DNA of 64,000 nucleotides from assembly GCF_950295315.1 (NCBI RefSeq), contig NC_080164.1, positions 55,709,451 to 55,773,450 on the forward strand, given 5' to 3'. The notes beneath the pieces are model-generated. The model searched no databases. It saw only the letters and a list, made by a program, of their open reading frames with translations, and was not told where the DNA came from. The position numbers were made by a program, and so were the translations under genes. Positions 54,233-64,000 of the stretch are shown here, piece after piece (the first letter of the stretch is position 1; each line of letters begins with the position of its first letter). The DNA is from Erinaceus europaeus (Eukaryota > Chordata > Mammalia > Eulipotyphla > Erinaceidae).

Positions 54233-54295
54233 TACAGATTTTCTTTTTCTGTCTTCAGAATGTGATTCTTTAAAGGCTGATTCAAGTCTAACAAA
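54233..54295 (-). CDS. PAPOLG: PAPOLG exon: C-terminal tail
   Basis: 63 bases, in phase at both ends, encoding FVRLESAFKESHSEDRKRKS plus V. I chose acceptor TATATTTTAG/TTTG because it keeps FVRLES, matching the family, over the TTAG 9 bases further in. Donor GTA/GTAAGT. Confidence 0.92.
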
Positions 54296-54726
54296 CTAAA
54301 ATATAAACATTAAAATGAGTTACTATTTTGAACCTACAAAAACCGTATAAAGTATATAAACTAATGAATAATGTCACCAAAAACTGCAAACATGATTTGG
54401 TGAGAAGGAAAAAAAAAAAAAAAGATTGAGTTAAACTGACACTATAAATTTGTGGTGTTGTAGTTCAATTTAGGTTTTGACAATTTTACCACAACCTACT
54501 GGAGGCAACATTACAACACATAATAAACTGATTTCTCAGCTATCACTAATGATCTTGTGTCTCTGTGATATTAAGGAGAAACTCAGTCTTTCACACTTTA
54601 AGACACTTTCCTAATCTGAATTTAAAATGAACAATTAATATTATTCCTTTATGATTTGGGTTAATAATCACAGTCAAATCCTAATGGAATGCTAAAATAG
54701 CCAGGAAGAATTGTGAGCTCCATCAG

Positions 54727-54892
54727 TAATTTATTTACCTATTGGACAGAGACAGAAAAATTGAGAGGAGAGAGGAAGAGAGAGACACCTGTAGTACTGC
54801 ATCATGCTTGTTAAACTTTCATGCTGCAGGTGGGGGCCGGGGTGTGAACTTGAATTCTTGAGCATTATAATAAGTGTGCCACCATCTGGCCC
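54727..54892 (-). mobile_element. SINE-B
   Basis: GA region, CACCTGTAGTACTGC, head GTGCCACCATCTGGCCC. Confidence 0.78.
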
Positions 54893-54967
54893 CCTTAAAC
54901 ATTCTTTTAATTTTTATAGATGTAACTACTGATACATACATGGTTGATTTTTTTTATAACTTTTTAA

Positions 54968-55240
54968 TATTTATTTATTTATTTTCTCTTTTGTTGCCCT
55001 TGATTTTTATTGTAGTTATTATTGTTGTTGTTGATGTTGTTGGATAGGACAGAGAGAAACAGAGAGAGGAGGGGAAGACAGAGAGGGGGAGAGAAAGATA
55101 AGACACCTGCAGACCTCCTTCACTGACTGTGAAATGACTCCCCTGCAGGTGGGGAGCCGGGGGCTTGAACCGGGATCCTTAAGCCAGTCCTTGCACTTTG
55201 TGCTACCTGTGCTTAACCCACTGCACTACTGCCCGTCTCC
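54968..55240 (-). mobile_element. SINE-A 19 bases from a PAPOLG 5' splice site
   Basis: Full copy in gene-sense orientation with antisense-strand head ending CTACTGCCCGTCTCCC at 55240; exon edge at 55260. Confidence 0.9.
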
Positions 55241-55259
55241 CACAAGGCTGAAGTTTTAC

Positions 55260-55480
55260 CTTATCCTTTTCTTTTAATCTCTTAGAAGACCCATCTATGG
55301 ATGGTGAATGGGATCTCTTGGGTATAACATTTTTAGTTATATTTGACATTCCGTTTACATGTGGTTGTCCTTGGGCAGAGTTGTGGGGTGTTGTAATTCT
55401 AGGAATGACATTTCGCCCTACTACAGTAGGGATGGTGCACACAGCTGAGGGTGATACAGCTTTTACTACAGAATCAACTT
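55260..55480 (-). CDS. PAPOLG: PAPOLG exon: second nuclear localisation signal
   Basis: 221 bases encoding KVDSVVKAVSPSAVCTIPTV, VGRNVIPRITTPHNSAQGQ, PHVNGMSNITKNVI and PKRSHSPSIDGSSKRLKEK. The last segment is a bipartite basic signal equivalent to NLS2 of PAPOLA. A SINE-A begins only 19 bases past the donor (AAG/GTAAAA). Confidence 0.95.
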
Positions 55481-55577
55481 CTGAAAAGGAAAAAAATAAA
55501 AATTTTAATGAGTAAATATATATGTATGTAGTAGAAGTGTTACCAATGAAAAAGCTGACACATAAGTTGATACTTAC

Positions 55578-55666
55578 TTGCACCAATGACTGGAATAGAT
55601 AGGCCTTGAGTTGGCAGGACACTAGTTGACTTTTCCACTATTACAGCAGTTGACTCAGCACTATTC
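55578..55666 (-). CDS. PAPOLG: PAPOLG exon: C-terminal tail
   Basis: 89 bases encoding RNSAESTAVIVEKSTSVLP, then TQGLSIPVIGA. Acceptor TTTTTAATAG, donor CAA/GTAAGTA. Confidence 0.93.
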
Positions 55667-55726
55667 CTATTAAAAATATATAATTGTTAAGTAATTTACT
55701 TAAAGCACTTTTTAAAAAAACATTTG

Positions 55727-55887
55727 GGGGGGCGGAGAGTAGATAGTGTAATGGTTATGCAAAGAGACTCTCATGCCTGAGGCTACAAAGTCCCAGGTTC
55801 AATCCCCCGTACCACCATAAGCCAGAGGTGAGACCAGTGCTCTGGTAAAAAAACAAAAAACAAAACAAACAAACAAACAAAAAAGTA
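55727..55887 (+). mobile_element. SINE-D
   Basis: GAGTAGATAGTGTAATGG head, near-consensus body, (AAAC)n tail. Confidence 0.85.
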
Positions 55888-56181
55888 GGGGTATTTCTTC
55901 CAAACACTTTAAGATCTCACTGAAGAGTAATGGAAAGAAAGAAGAGAATCCAGTGAGGATTAAGAGAAAAAAAATTAAAACAGAAAACCTGTGCATTTCA
56001 GTATAGTTATCCCTAAGTCTATTATACCATCATCACATATTGTAAAGTATTTCTTTTTCCCTATAAACTATTTATAAACAAGACAAAAGCTGACAAAATA
56101 AAATCCTTAAACGAGGTATTTAACAAAAATACACAAAGTTCAATAAGGTGAAAATTGAGAGGAAAATTTTGATATACAGAC

Positions 56182-56351
56182 CTTTCCATTTCTCCTGCAG
56201 AAGGAGCTTCATGTTTGGTAGGTTTGTTTGTAGACAATGGAGAGTTAAAAGGTGTTCCATTATCAGTGTCCCTGGAACTATCCAAACAGTTACTATCCAG
56301 AGATGATCTTTTGGATGGAGGTCCACTTGAAATTCGATTGACATCAGAAAG
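56182..56351 (-). CDS. PAPOLG: PAPOLG exon: Ser/Thr-rich region
   Basis: 170 bases encoding LSDVNRISSGPPSKRSSLD, then SNCLDSSRDTDNGTPFNSP and a less conserved KPTKHEAPSAGEME stretch. Disordered, Ser/Thr-rich, a likely phosphorylated part of the C-terminal tail. Acceptor CTCTCCTTCCAG, donor AAG/GTCTGT (a weaker donor than its neighbours). Confidence 0.93.
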
Positions 56352-56504
56352 CTGGAAGGAGAGAGCTTTTAGGATTTCAAAAAAATCTAACAAATCTTTT
56401 CAGGCTTCAACAAATGACCTTTCATGAGTAAGGAAGGTAACATTTTAGTTCTAGACTGATTTTTCCCTCTTCTCAATGACTTTGGGAACTGTAAGAGCGT
56501 ATAT

Positions 56505-56591
56505 TGGCATGTGAGGAAATGGTGCAACTGTTAAACTTGTATGTCAGGTTCCTGGTTTGATTCCCAGGATGGCATGTGCTGCTCTGGTTTT

Positions 56592-56626
<35 letters not shown>

Positions 56627-56684
56627 TGTGTGTGTGAGAAACTCTTTCATCTGTAATGAAATTAAAAAAAAAAAAAAAGAATAC
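56505..56684 (+). mobile_element. SINE-C type with T/GT expansion
   Basis: TGGTTTGATTCCCAGGATG B box; TGCTCTGG is followed by T30 and (GT)n at 56587-56637. Confidence 0.55.
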
Positions 56685-56690
56685 TAATTT

Positions 56691-56838
56691 GGCAGCTCAG
56701 GTGTTGATGGATGCTCTGGTTTGTAAAACACTGGACTTGAATGCATGAAACCTTGAGTTTGATCCCCAGAAATGCATGTGCCAGAGTGATACTGATTATA
56801 TTTCTCTCTCATAATTAGGTGAATAAGTATCTTTAAAA
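56691..56838 (+). mobile_element. SINE-C, diverged
   Basis: GAGTTTGATCCCCAGAAATG and GTGCCAGAGTGATACTG; ends about 35 bases from the exon at 56874. Confidence 0.6.
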
Positions 56839-56873
56839 ATGCAAATTTAGTCCCAAAAGCATGCAGAACTTAC

Positions 56874-56995
56874 CTTTTTCTTCTTTTGAAGCATTTCTGC
56901 TGGAAGGTAGTGATGAAGCTGCTTTTTTTTAACGTGGGTTGCTTCTATTTTCATCCCCTCCTTCAGCATGTTTATATTGTTTGCCTGTCTGTACA
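56874..56995 (-). CDS. PAPOLG: PAPOLG exon: first nuclear localisation signal
   Basis: 122 bases encoding VYRQANNINMLKEGMKIEAT, then HV and KKKQLHHYLPAEMLQKKKK. The last block is a bipartite basic signal at the same place as NLS1 of PAPOLA. The exon contains an A8 run (on the minus strand) at the KKK codons, yet the frame is intact. Acceptor TGTTACAG, donor AAG/GTAAGT. Confidence 0.95.
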
Positions 56996-57152
56996 CTGTA
57001 ACAATGTTACTATGTTAAAACAGGAAACTTTTATCTAAGTCAGACTACTTTCATTTTCTGAAATGCATATACCTTCAATTATCTCTCCATCATTACTCAT
57101 ACTGCCCCTTTATAGTGTATATTTCTAAAACATTTTCACACCTCACAATCTT

Positions 57153-57417
57153 TTTTTTTTAATATTTATTTATTCCCTTTTGTTGCCCTTATTGTTGTTA
57201 TTGATGTCGTCACTGTTGGATAGGACAGAGAGAAATGGAGAGAGGAGGGGAAGACAGAGAGGGGGAGAGAATGATAGACACCTGAAGACCTGTTTCACCG
57301 CCTGTGAAGTGACTCCCCTGCAGGTGGAGAGCCGGGGGCTCAAACTGGGATCCTCAAGCCGATCCTTACGCATTGTGCCACGTGTGCTTAACCCACTATG
57401 CTACTGCCCGACTCCCT
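57153..57417 (-). mobile_element. SINE-A with TSD
   Basis: ACACCTCACAATCTT (57138-57152) and ACACCTTACAATCTT (57418-57432), one mismatch. Confidence 0.9.
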
Positions 57418-57865
57418 ACACCTTACAATCTTATTCAAGTACTGACTAATGTCCAACTTCTAGGCCTTTATTATAATAAAAAAACAAAGTAAATGCATGG
57501 GGGAAGCCCAGCCCCCTACCCTCCCATTTTATTTAAATTGAATTTTATCTAGGAAATGTTATTTAATATGATAGCTGTTGTCTTAATTTCAGATCTCCCC
57601 AAAATACCCACAGCCAAAGTGCCATTTCGCTGGCAGGATATAATGCCCCCAACTTCCTCTGATTTAGTCCTTTCCCCATCAGTAAACTCCGATTTGCTGA
57701 TGCAAATCCTCTATTTCCCCCCAAATCAATCTATCATTAATACTTGCTAAAAAAATATATATGCTAATCCTTATACCAAATATCTGTGATGCATATGGAA
57801 TTTTTTTTTTTTAACCTCACCAAGCATAAAAATTCAGATGCCAGAAACTATCTAGAAAATACATT
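57418..57865. other. PAPOLG intron, unassigned
   Basis: No exon or repeat recognised. Confidence 0.5.
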
Positions 57866-57995
57866 CCTGGGCTGAAGAGATAGCATAATGGTTATGCAAA
57901 AGGCCTTATCCCTGAGGCATCATAGGTCACAGGTTTAATTCCCAGGACTACCATAAGCAATAGTTGAGCAGTGATCTACTTAAAAAAAAAAAAAA
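57866..57995 (+). mobile_element. SINE-D
   Basis: GAGATAGCATAATGGTTATGC head; A15 tail followed by (GAA)n to about 58030. Confidence 0.78.
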
Positions 57996-58177
57996 GAAGA
58001 AGAAGAAGAAGAAAAAGAAAAAGAAAAGGAAAATTATATCCCTATTTTATAGGTGGGGCAGAGATCTGAAAGCCCTGAAGATCCTAGGAACAAAAAAAAA
58101 AAAAACACAAAGCACTAGATTCCCCATTCTAGAGCTTTTTACACAGAAGGTAGAAAAAAGAAAAGGAAGAGGGGGAG

Positions 58178-58321
58178 AATGGTGGGAGTTGATAGAATAA
58201 TGATTAATGCAAAGAGACTCTTATACCTGAGACTCCAAAGTCCCAGGTTCACTCCCCAAGCCACCATAAGCCTGAGGTGTGCTCTGACATAAAAAAATAA
58301 ATAATTAAAATTAAAAAAAAA
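58178..58321 (+). mobile_element. SINE-D
   Basis: GTTGATAGAATAATGATTAATGC head; hairpin reduced to GAGGTGTGCTCTG. Confidence 0.75.
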
Positions 58322-58445
58322 TCAGAGATCAAGAGTACATTCAGAGCAGTCTTCTCGCCCCACTCCTGCCCCTGAGATACATCTGGTTCCTTCACCAACC
58401 AAGTAGCAACCAGTTTTCATTAGTCTTCCCTCTCCCCCTCTTTTT

Positions 58446-58559
58446 TAAACCAGAAGACTGTTCAACTCTGGCTGTTGATAGTGGGGAATGAATGTGGGAA
58501 CTCAGAGCCTTGAGCATGAAAGTCTTTTTTCATAGCCATTATGCTATCTATCCCTACCC
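58446..58559 (-). mobile_element. SINE-D
   Basis: AGACTGTTCAACTCTGGC to TTATGCTATCTATCCC. Confidence 0.75.
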
Positions 58560-58612
58560 ATACCCATTCTTTTGCAATTTTCATTTTATTATTATTTTTT
58601 AATCTGTTTTTG

Positions 58613-58815
58613 AGGTTTTTTAAATCTTTATTTATTGGATAGAGACAGGCAGAAATCTAGAGGGAAGGAAGAGAGAGAGAAAACAAGATACCTGCAGCAC
58701 CGCTTTATCATTCACAAAGCTTTCCCCCAGCAGGTAGGGACTGGGGGCTTGAACGTCGGTCCCTATGCACTGTAATGTATTTTTTGCCCAACCAGATGCA
58801 CCAATACCTGGACCC
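58613..58815 (-). mobile_element. SINE-B
   Basis: CTTTATTTATTGGATAGAGAC to CAACCAGATGCACC. Confidence 0.78.
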
Positions 58816-58827
58816 TCATTTTTAAAT

Positions 58828-58957
58828 TATCATTATTATTATTATTACCAGAGCACTGATCAGCTCTGGCTTATGGTGGTGTGGGGGATTGAACCTGGTA
58901 CTTTCGAGCCTCAGGCATGAGTCTCTTTGCATAACCATTATGCTATCTACCCCCACC
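58828..58957 (-). mobile_element. SINE-D
   Basis: (ATT)n, GAGCACTGATCAGCTCTGGC, TATGCTATCTACCCCC. Three antisense SINEs stand in a row here. Confidence 0.82.
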
Positions 58958-59389
58958 CAATTTTACTGTTTTTTAATATGGTTCAAGGCAGGGCCTCAGA
59001 CATATGAATGTGCTCACCCACTGAGTTATAATCCTAGTTCCTGTTTTTCCAAATATAAAGATACTTATATCTCCGTGTTTATGTTAATCTCTACAGAGCT
59101 ATCTATGCCTTTGTAAGCAAATATACATATTTTCTTTTATTTTACATAAATGGTAATGTATGATATACTATTCTGTAATTCTCACATACACAACTTGGTA
59201 TTTTTTATAAATTATTTCATCAATTCTCAAACTATGACATTTTTGAAATATGAATAGAACTATATGAATAGAACATCTAACCAGTTGTGGGACAGTAAAA
59301 AAATTACTTTGTATTTTTAATCAGATATTGGCAGACAAATATTACAACTAAGGCTGAGAAATACAGCTCTATAATGACTTTGGTCTTAC
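58958..59389. other. PAPOLG intron, unassigned
   Basis: Repeat-free; contains the donor of the exon at 59390. Confidence 0.5.
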
Positions 59390-59499
59390 CTGTGTCAGTA
59401 AATGACTGTATATCATATGTTAAGTCAATGTTAACACTTTCTGCATTTTCTACTCTTCGAAAAATTATTCCAAGGAACCACATTGATACATAATTGTTG
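59390..59499 (-). CDS. PAPOLG: PAPOLG exon: RNA-binding domain end
   Basis: 110 bases encoding NNYVSMWFLGIIFRRVEN, then AESVNIDLTYDIQSFTDT. The SMWFLGIIFRR strand and DLTYDIQSFTD match the gamma paralogue. Acceptor TATATTCCAG, donor ACAG/GTAAGA. Confidence 0.96.
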
Positions 59500-59660
59500 C
59501 TGGAATATAAAATATAGGAACTTGCATTAATTTGTATAATTTTACAGATAATGGCTTAATAATTAAAAATTGGTCTATGTTGGTGCATATCTAAATTTCA
59601 AAGGTTTGGCCTAAGTATTTTTTTTAACAGATATACTTTACTAATAAAATGCTGTTCACA

Positions 59661-59827
59661 AGGTTTTTTTTTTTAAAAAAGATTTTATTTATTTATTTAT
59701 TAATGAGAAAGATAGGAAGAGAGAGAAAGAACCTGACATCGCACTGGTACATGGGCTGCCGGGGATGGAACTCAGGACCTCATGTTTGAAGAGTCTACTA
59801 CCTTAGCCACTGTGTCACCTCCCAGAC
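59661..59827 (-). mobile_element. SINE-C
   Basis: AAAGATTTTATTTATTTATTT to GCCACTGTGTCACCTCCC; CACAAGGTTTTTT / CACAAGATTTTTT flank it. Confidence 0.8.
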
Positions 59828-59837
59828 CATACCACAA

Positions 59838-59920
59838 GATTTTTTTAATTCCAGGATAGAACCTAGACTCTCAGGTATGAAAGGCATGCATTCTACCTGC
59901 TAATCCACCTCCCAGCCCCT
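59838..59920 (-). mobile_element. Decayed SINE head
   Basis: GATAGAACCTAGACTCTC (antisense B box) and GCTAATCCACCTCCCAGCC. Confidence 0.45.
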
Positions 59921-59966
59921 GACAAGTAACATTTTTTAAGAAACAATGTGAAAAATAATGAACTTA

Positions 59967-60330
<364 letters not shown>

Positions 60331-60504
60331 AGGATAACGTGTGTGGGGGGGCAGCAGAAGAAAGCTATTATTAATTACATGCGTGTTTAATTTCACTCCT
60401 CCCAGACCACTTCTTCATTACAGAGAGGGTAAGCACATGGCAAATCTCTGACTAGTACATTAGTTAATGTTTCTTTAAATGTTTATTAAAAATGTTCAGT
60501 TAAT

Positions 60505-60660
60505 GGGGTTGGCAAAGTAGCTCTTTTGGGTAGTGTACCTTCTTTGCCATGTGTGACTTAGGGTTGAGACTGGTCCCCAGTTATATTGGAGGAAGCTTTG
60601 GTGCTATGGTTTCTTTCCCCTTTCTCTGAAAGAATGTTAGAGCAGAACAATAAAACCCAG
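60505..60660 (+). mobile_element. SINE-F
   Basis: GGGTAGTGTACCTTCTTTGCC and GGAAGCTTTGGTGCTATGG; the clearest copy of this family in the window. Confidence 0.65.
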
Positions 60661-60701
60661 ATGATTTTTATAAATAGTAATTTTATATATATCCATTAAA
60701 G

Positions 60702-60835
60702 GAACCAGGGGATAGCTCAACCAGTATCCTTTATGTAGGAGTCCCTGGTGTCACACGAATACATAGTGGATAGCAGCAAAGAGTTCCATAAACAGTGGGC
60801 CAATGCTATGGTATATCTTCTCATTACATATATTT
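60702..60835 (+). mobile_element. SINE-F type, decayed
   Basis: GATAGCTCAACCAGTATCC head and CAATGCTATGGTATATC. Confidence 0.4.
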
Positions 60836-60837
60836 CT

Positions 60838-61017
60838 AATTATCTTTATTTATTGAATAGAGACCAGAAATCAAGAGGGAAAGGAGAGATAAAGAAACCT
60901 GCAGCACGCTTCATCACTTGTGAAGATTTCCCCCTGAAGGTGGGGACTGGGGGCTCAAACCCATATCCTTTAGCACTGTAAAGTATGCACTCAACCAGGT
61001 ACTACCACCTGGCCCCT
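60838..61017 (-). mobile_element. SINE-B
   Basis: TTTATTTATTGAATAGAGACC to CCAGGTACTACCACCTGGCCC. Confidence 0.8.
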
Positions 61018-61201
61018 AATCTTCTCTCTTAAAAGAGAGGAACAGGAGGAGGAACAGGAGGAGGAAAAGGGAGATCTGACTGAGTATACTACTCAGAACT
61101 ATAGTAGAAGTACAAGGACATGGGTTTCTTTATAAGCACATTTTAAAAAATAAGTGATTCAGTATACTATTTTAGGGATTCCATTTAAAAATGTCGTGTA
61201 A

Positions 61202-61470
61202 GGAGGTCAGGCGTAGCACAGTAGGTTAAGTGCACGTGGCGCAAAGCACAAGGAGGGGCATAAAGATCCCGGTTCGAGCCCCCGGCTCCCCACCTGCAGG
61301 GAAGTCTTCACAAGTGGTAAAAGCAGGTGTCTTTCTCTCCCCCTTTCTGTCTTCCCCATCTCTCTCCATTTCTCTCTGTTCTATCTGACATCAATAACAA
61401 CAATAACTACAATAATAAGAAAACAATAAACGCAACAAAAGGGGAAAAGCTTTAAATTTTTTTAAAAAAA
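61202..61470 (+). mobile_element. SINE-A
   Basis: B box GGTTCGAGCCCC perfect; the body is shortened in the inner stem. AAAATGTCGTGTAA / AAAATGGCATGCAA flank it. Confidence 0.85.
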
Positions 61471-61479
61471 ATGGCATGC

Positions 61480-61828
61480 AAATTGCTATAAACCAGTGCT
61501 AATTTAATATCATTAAATGGTTAAGTTCTATCAGATTAAGTGATCTATTTAATGCACACACATATCCAGAAGTCAGTTATGTGATCTCGGGGTGCTGCCT
61601 GATGGAATAACAGTACATACTGCTCCCTTGAACAAAAATGTCCACCTATTGACAGAAGCTGGAAATTCTGAAACCTTTCATAATACCATTAAGCCTGTAG
61701 TTTTCATGAGGAAATATAATACCATTGGTGGAAAACTCAGAAAGGGGCTAGATATTAGAATCATTCCAAATCTCACAATTATGCTTACACCTAACTCTGT
61801 TTGAATCAAAAAAAGGCAAAAAGTCTCA
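61480..61828. other. PAPOLG intron, unassigned
   Basis: The 70-codon plus-strand ORF at 61592 is antisense to the gene and resembles nothing known. Confidence 0.5.
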
Positions 61829-61961
61829 GGGGGCCAGGTGGTGGCACACCTTGTTGCGTAAACTTGTTATAATGTGCAAGAACCCAGGTTATAGAGCCCC
61901 TAGCAGGGGGGAAAGCTTTAAGAGTGGTGAATTAAGTCTGCAAGTGACTTTTTCTCTCTTC

Positions 61962-62280
61962 CTTTTTTTTTTTTTTTTTTTGCCTCTAAGGTTATAACTG
62001 GGGTTCAGTGTAGGCACTACAAATCCACTGGTTCTGGTGCTAATTTTTTCCATTGTTGTTGTTGCTGTTATTTCCATTGTTGTTATTGTTGCTGTTATTG
62101 GACAGAGAGAAATTGACAGAGGAGGGGAAGAGAGAGAGAGAGAGAGAGGAAGAGAGACAGAGATACCGCCAGACCTGCTTCACTGTTGCGAAGGCTCCCC
62201 CTTTCAGGTGGGGAACAGGGGCTCAAATCCTTGGGCTTAGTACCATGTATGCTTAATCGAATGTCACTCCCCCACACCTC
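61962..62280 (-). mobile_element. SINE-A+ nested in SINE-B
   Basis: Poly-T, distal module, GTT repeats, expanded GA run at 62131-62150 and a decayed head. Confidence 0.7.
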
Positions 62281-62281
62281 T

Positions 62282-62416
62282 TTTAAGATTTTAAGTTTAT
62301 TTATTTATGAGAAAGATAGGAGATGGAAAGAACCAGACATCACATGTGCTGCAGGGGATTGAACTTGGGAATTCATGCTTGAGAGTCCAATGCTTCATCC
62401 ACTGTGCCACCTCCTC
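62282..62416 (-). mobile_element. SINE-C nested in SINE-B
   Basis: TTATTTATTTATGAGAAAGATAG to TCATCCACTGTGCCACCTCC. Confidence 0.78.
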
Positions 62417-62609
62417 TCTCCCTCTCCCCTTTCCCACTTGATTTCTGGCTGTCTCTATCCAATAAATAAGTAAAGATAATAATAATAATGAGCCTCATAT
62501 TTACCTAAGATTTACGTTGTATCACTAGATCCAGAAAAATTATTCTCTGATACTCCATACATAGTAAAAAAAAAAAAAAAAACCTCAAAAGAGTTTTGTA
62601 AATGGTAAA

Positions 62610-62738
62610 ACTTAGGGCATGGGTAGATAACATTATAGTTACGCAAAGAGACTCTCATGCCTGAGGCTCCTAAGTCCCAGGTACAATCCCTGCATCACCA
62701 AAAGCGGATCAGTGCGCTCTGATATTTAAAAAAGAGAA
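62610..62738 (+). mobile_element. SINE-D
   Basis: GGGTAGATAACATTATAG head; the hairpin is degraded. Confidence 0.75.
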
Positions 62739-62806
62739 AGGTATATGCAAAAGTTACATATGCCATTATCAAATAGTACATAGAAAATCTGTAATATAAA
62801 TCTTAC

Positions 62807-62860
62807 CATTCTAGATGGTTTTCTTCTGTTGATGCACTGGCAGTCAATACTATATAATGC
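62807..62860 (-). CDS. PAPOLG: PAPOLG exon: start of RNA-binding domain
   Basis: 54 bases encoding HYIVLTASASTEENHLEW (the Trp completed by the next exon). This opens the PAP RNA-binding fold. Acceptor ATACTTCAG, donor ATG/GTAAGA. Confidence 0.95.
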
Positions 62861-63136
62861 CTGAAGTATTTTCAGTAGCAATGGGGGGGGGAAAAACATT
62901 ATTTGAGTCTGCTTTTCCATTATTACTATTTCCTTCTAGCAACAAACAAAAAGGCTATATAATATAGGTACAGTTTATCGAAATTATGATTTTCACAAAA
63001 TTTTAGACCCTACAATGAACAAAACCCCACTATTATAGTCACTATCTACATAATATCAGAACAGACACTCTTATTACTAAGAATTCCTGCTAACTTGTTC
63101 TCTATCACACTTGAAATATAAGTGAAAAATGTTACT

Positions 63137-63290
63137 GGGTGGGGGAAACAACATAAAGGTTATGCAAAAGCCTTTGAAGCCCTGAGGCACTTAGGTCCCA
63201 GGTTCAATCCCCAGCATCACCATAAGCCAGAACTGAGCAGTGTTCTGGTCTCTTTCTCTCCACGTCTACTCTTTCTCATTAAAATATTTA
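63137..63290 (+). mobile_element. SINE-D variant with CT-rich extension and TSD
   Basis: TSD AAAAATGTTACT at 63125-63136 and 63291-63302. Same extended tail as at 12645. Confidence 0.9.
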
Positions 63291-63368
63291 AAAAATGTTA
63301 CTTATCATGCATTAAGTTTAACTATTCTTTCTTTTTCAAACATATAAGAAATGCAAATTTTCAAATAC

Positions 63369-63453
63369 CTGTATTTTTGGAAAAAATTTGGTGGCTCAAG
63401 TAGTTTGGACCAATCTGATTTCCCTTGAAGAATTTCATCTGTGACTGCAAGGC
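63369..63453 (-). CDS. PAPOLG: PAPOLG exon: end of central domain
   Basis: 85 bases, entering in phase with one base from the previous exon and leaving with AG of an Arg codon. Encodes GLAVTDEILQGKSDWSKLL then EPPNFFQKYR, the junction between the PAP central domain and the RNA-binding domain. Acceptor TTTATTTAG, donor CAG/GTATTT. It is the most 5' exon in the window. Confidence 0.95.
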
Positions 63454-63564
63454 CTAAATAAAAAGAAAGTGATTATTTGATTAGTGAGCATACTACCATC
63501 TGCTCTATCACCTCATTGACCCCACCCCAGCGCCTCCCTTCTAGAGTTAAAAAAAAAAATTGGG

Positions 63565-63830
63565 GGGAGTCGGGCTATAGAGCAGCAGGTTAAGTGCAGA
63601 TGGCGCAAAGCGCAAGGACCGGCGTAAGGATCCCAGTTTGAGCTCTGGATCCCCACCAGCAGGGGAGTTGCTTCACAAGCGGTGAAGCAGGTCTGCAGGT
63701 GTCTATGTTTCTCTCCCCTTCTCTGTCTTCCCCCATCTCTCTCCATTTCTCTGTGTCCTATCCAACAACGATGACAACAACAATAACTACAACAATAAAA
63801 CAAGGGCAACAAAAGGGAATAAATAATTAT
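63565..63830 (+). mobile_element. SINE-A
   Basis: GGGAGTCGGGCTATAGAGCAGC head; body CACCAGCAGG variant; GGGAATAAATAATTATTT tail. Confidence 0.87.
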
Positions 63831-63861
63831 TTAAAAATTAAAAAAAATTTTTTTTTAATTG

Positions 63862-64000
63862 CGAGTCAGGCAGTAGCGCGGCGGGTTAAGTGCAAAGCAC
63901 AAGGACCAGCTTAAGGATTCTGGTTCAAGCTCCCAGCTCCCCACCTGCAGGGGAGTCACTTCACAGGCAGTGAAGCAGGTCTGCAGGTGTCTATCTTTCT
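63862..64000 (+). mobile_element. SINE-A cut by the window edge
   Basis: Head has lost the GGTGGCGC segment (AAGTGCAAAGCACAAGG); the copy continues past 64000. Confidence 0.87.

Larger units (their letters stand above)
61829..62490 (+). mobile_element. SINE-B split by two antisense SINEs
   Basis: 5' part 61829-61956; the 3' part resumes at about 62413 with TTGATTTCTGGCTGTCTCTATC and AATAAATAAGTAAAG. Confidence 0.7.

Noticed and set aside
54286..54295. Alternative acceptor 9 bases inside the 54233-54295 exon (TTGTTAG)
   Set aside because: It would drop FVR, which the family keeps, and the upstream TATATTTTAG is a better acceptor and stays in phase.
55297..55515. Plus-strand 72-codon ORF over a PAPOLG exon
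   Set aside because: It is the shadow of the minus-strand exon at 55260-55480.
57556..57750. 64-codon plus-strand ORF in a PAPOLG intron, preceded by TTTCAG
   Set aside because: Wrong strand for PAPOLG and no recognisable protein; an acceptor-like hexamer alone is weak.

Overview
This is mammalian nuclear DNA, very probably from a hedgehog (Erinaceidae). Split coding exons sit in a sea of tRNA-derived SINEs plus L1 debris, and the dominant SINE (tRNA-like head, CACCTGCAG...CTGCAGGTG body, CT-rich stretch, CAA/AATAAA tail) is the type I know from Erinaceus. There is a 200-base assembly gap at 18646-18845. No bacterial or organellar features and no CRISPR array were seen.

Gene content: the only gene I can support is the 3' half of PAPOLG (poly(A) polymerase gamma) on the minus strand. 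Eleven exons between 63453 and 50445 splice in frame with GT-AG borders and encode about the last 395 residues: the end of the central domain, the RNA-binding domain, two nuclear localisation signals and the conserved C-terminus. The catalytic exons lie beyond 64000. In human the next gene downstream is REL; no REL exon was recognised here, so 1-49000 looks like intergenic DNA downstream of PAPOLG.

Repeat families (names used only in this annotation): SINE-A, head TAGCGCAGCGG / GGTTCGAGCCC, tail GGGCAACAAAAGGGAATAAATA; SINE-A+, the same or a B-like head with a distal module (CCTCCAGGAGCAGTGG ... AATAACCCTGGAGG) before the A tail; SINE-B, head TGGCACACCTGG / GGTTCAAGCCC, ending TCCAATAAATAAA; SINE-C, head TGGCGCAGTGG / AGTTCAATCCC, ending TTTCTCATGAATAAATAAA; SINE-D, head TAGCATAATGG / GGTTCAATCCC, ending in a CCAGAGC...GCTCTGG hairpin; SINE-F, an older head with TTTGCCATGTG and GGAAGCTTTGGTGCT. 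Retroposon E is an unclassified element with an A-rich 3' tail whose last ~350 bases (from CACCAGGTTCCAGATGC to TCTGGTGGTGGGAATTG) recur many times. L1 copies end in CCCCAATAAAGAAATTAAA.

Layout: 1-5000 SINEs and an old E element with nested insertions; 5150-6550 a degraded L1-ORF1 (HAL1-like) element; 7000-27000 SINE-dense intergenic DNA with MER5 and L2 relics; 27165-28700 a young L1 inside an old one; 29000-33100 serial SINE insertions; 33584-34808 an inverted, internally deleted L1; 37350-40070 L1/E/LTR-like composite; 40300-49050 SINEs, a long E copy and an unexplained exon-like scrap near 43100; 49060-63453 PAPOLG 3' UTR, exons and SINE-filled introns.

Most useful observations: two very short 3'-truncated, tailless SINE-B fragments with perfect target-site duplications; three places where two retroposons entered the same target site in series; an L1 insertion joining inverted ORF1 to sense ORF2/3' UTR; and a nested inverted-repeat body conserved between SINE-A and SINE-B. 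Family assignments were made by eye, without a repeat library; boundaries are usually good to about 10 bases where a target-site duplication (TSD) is given and to about 20-30 bases otherwise.
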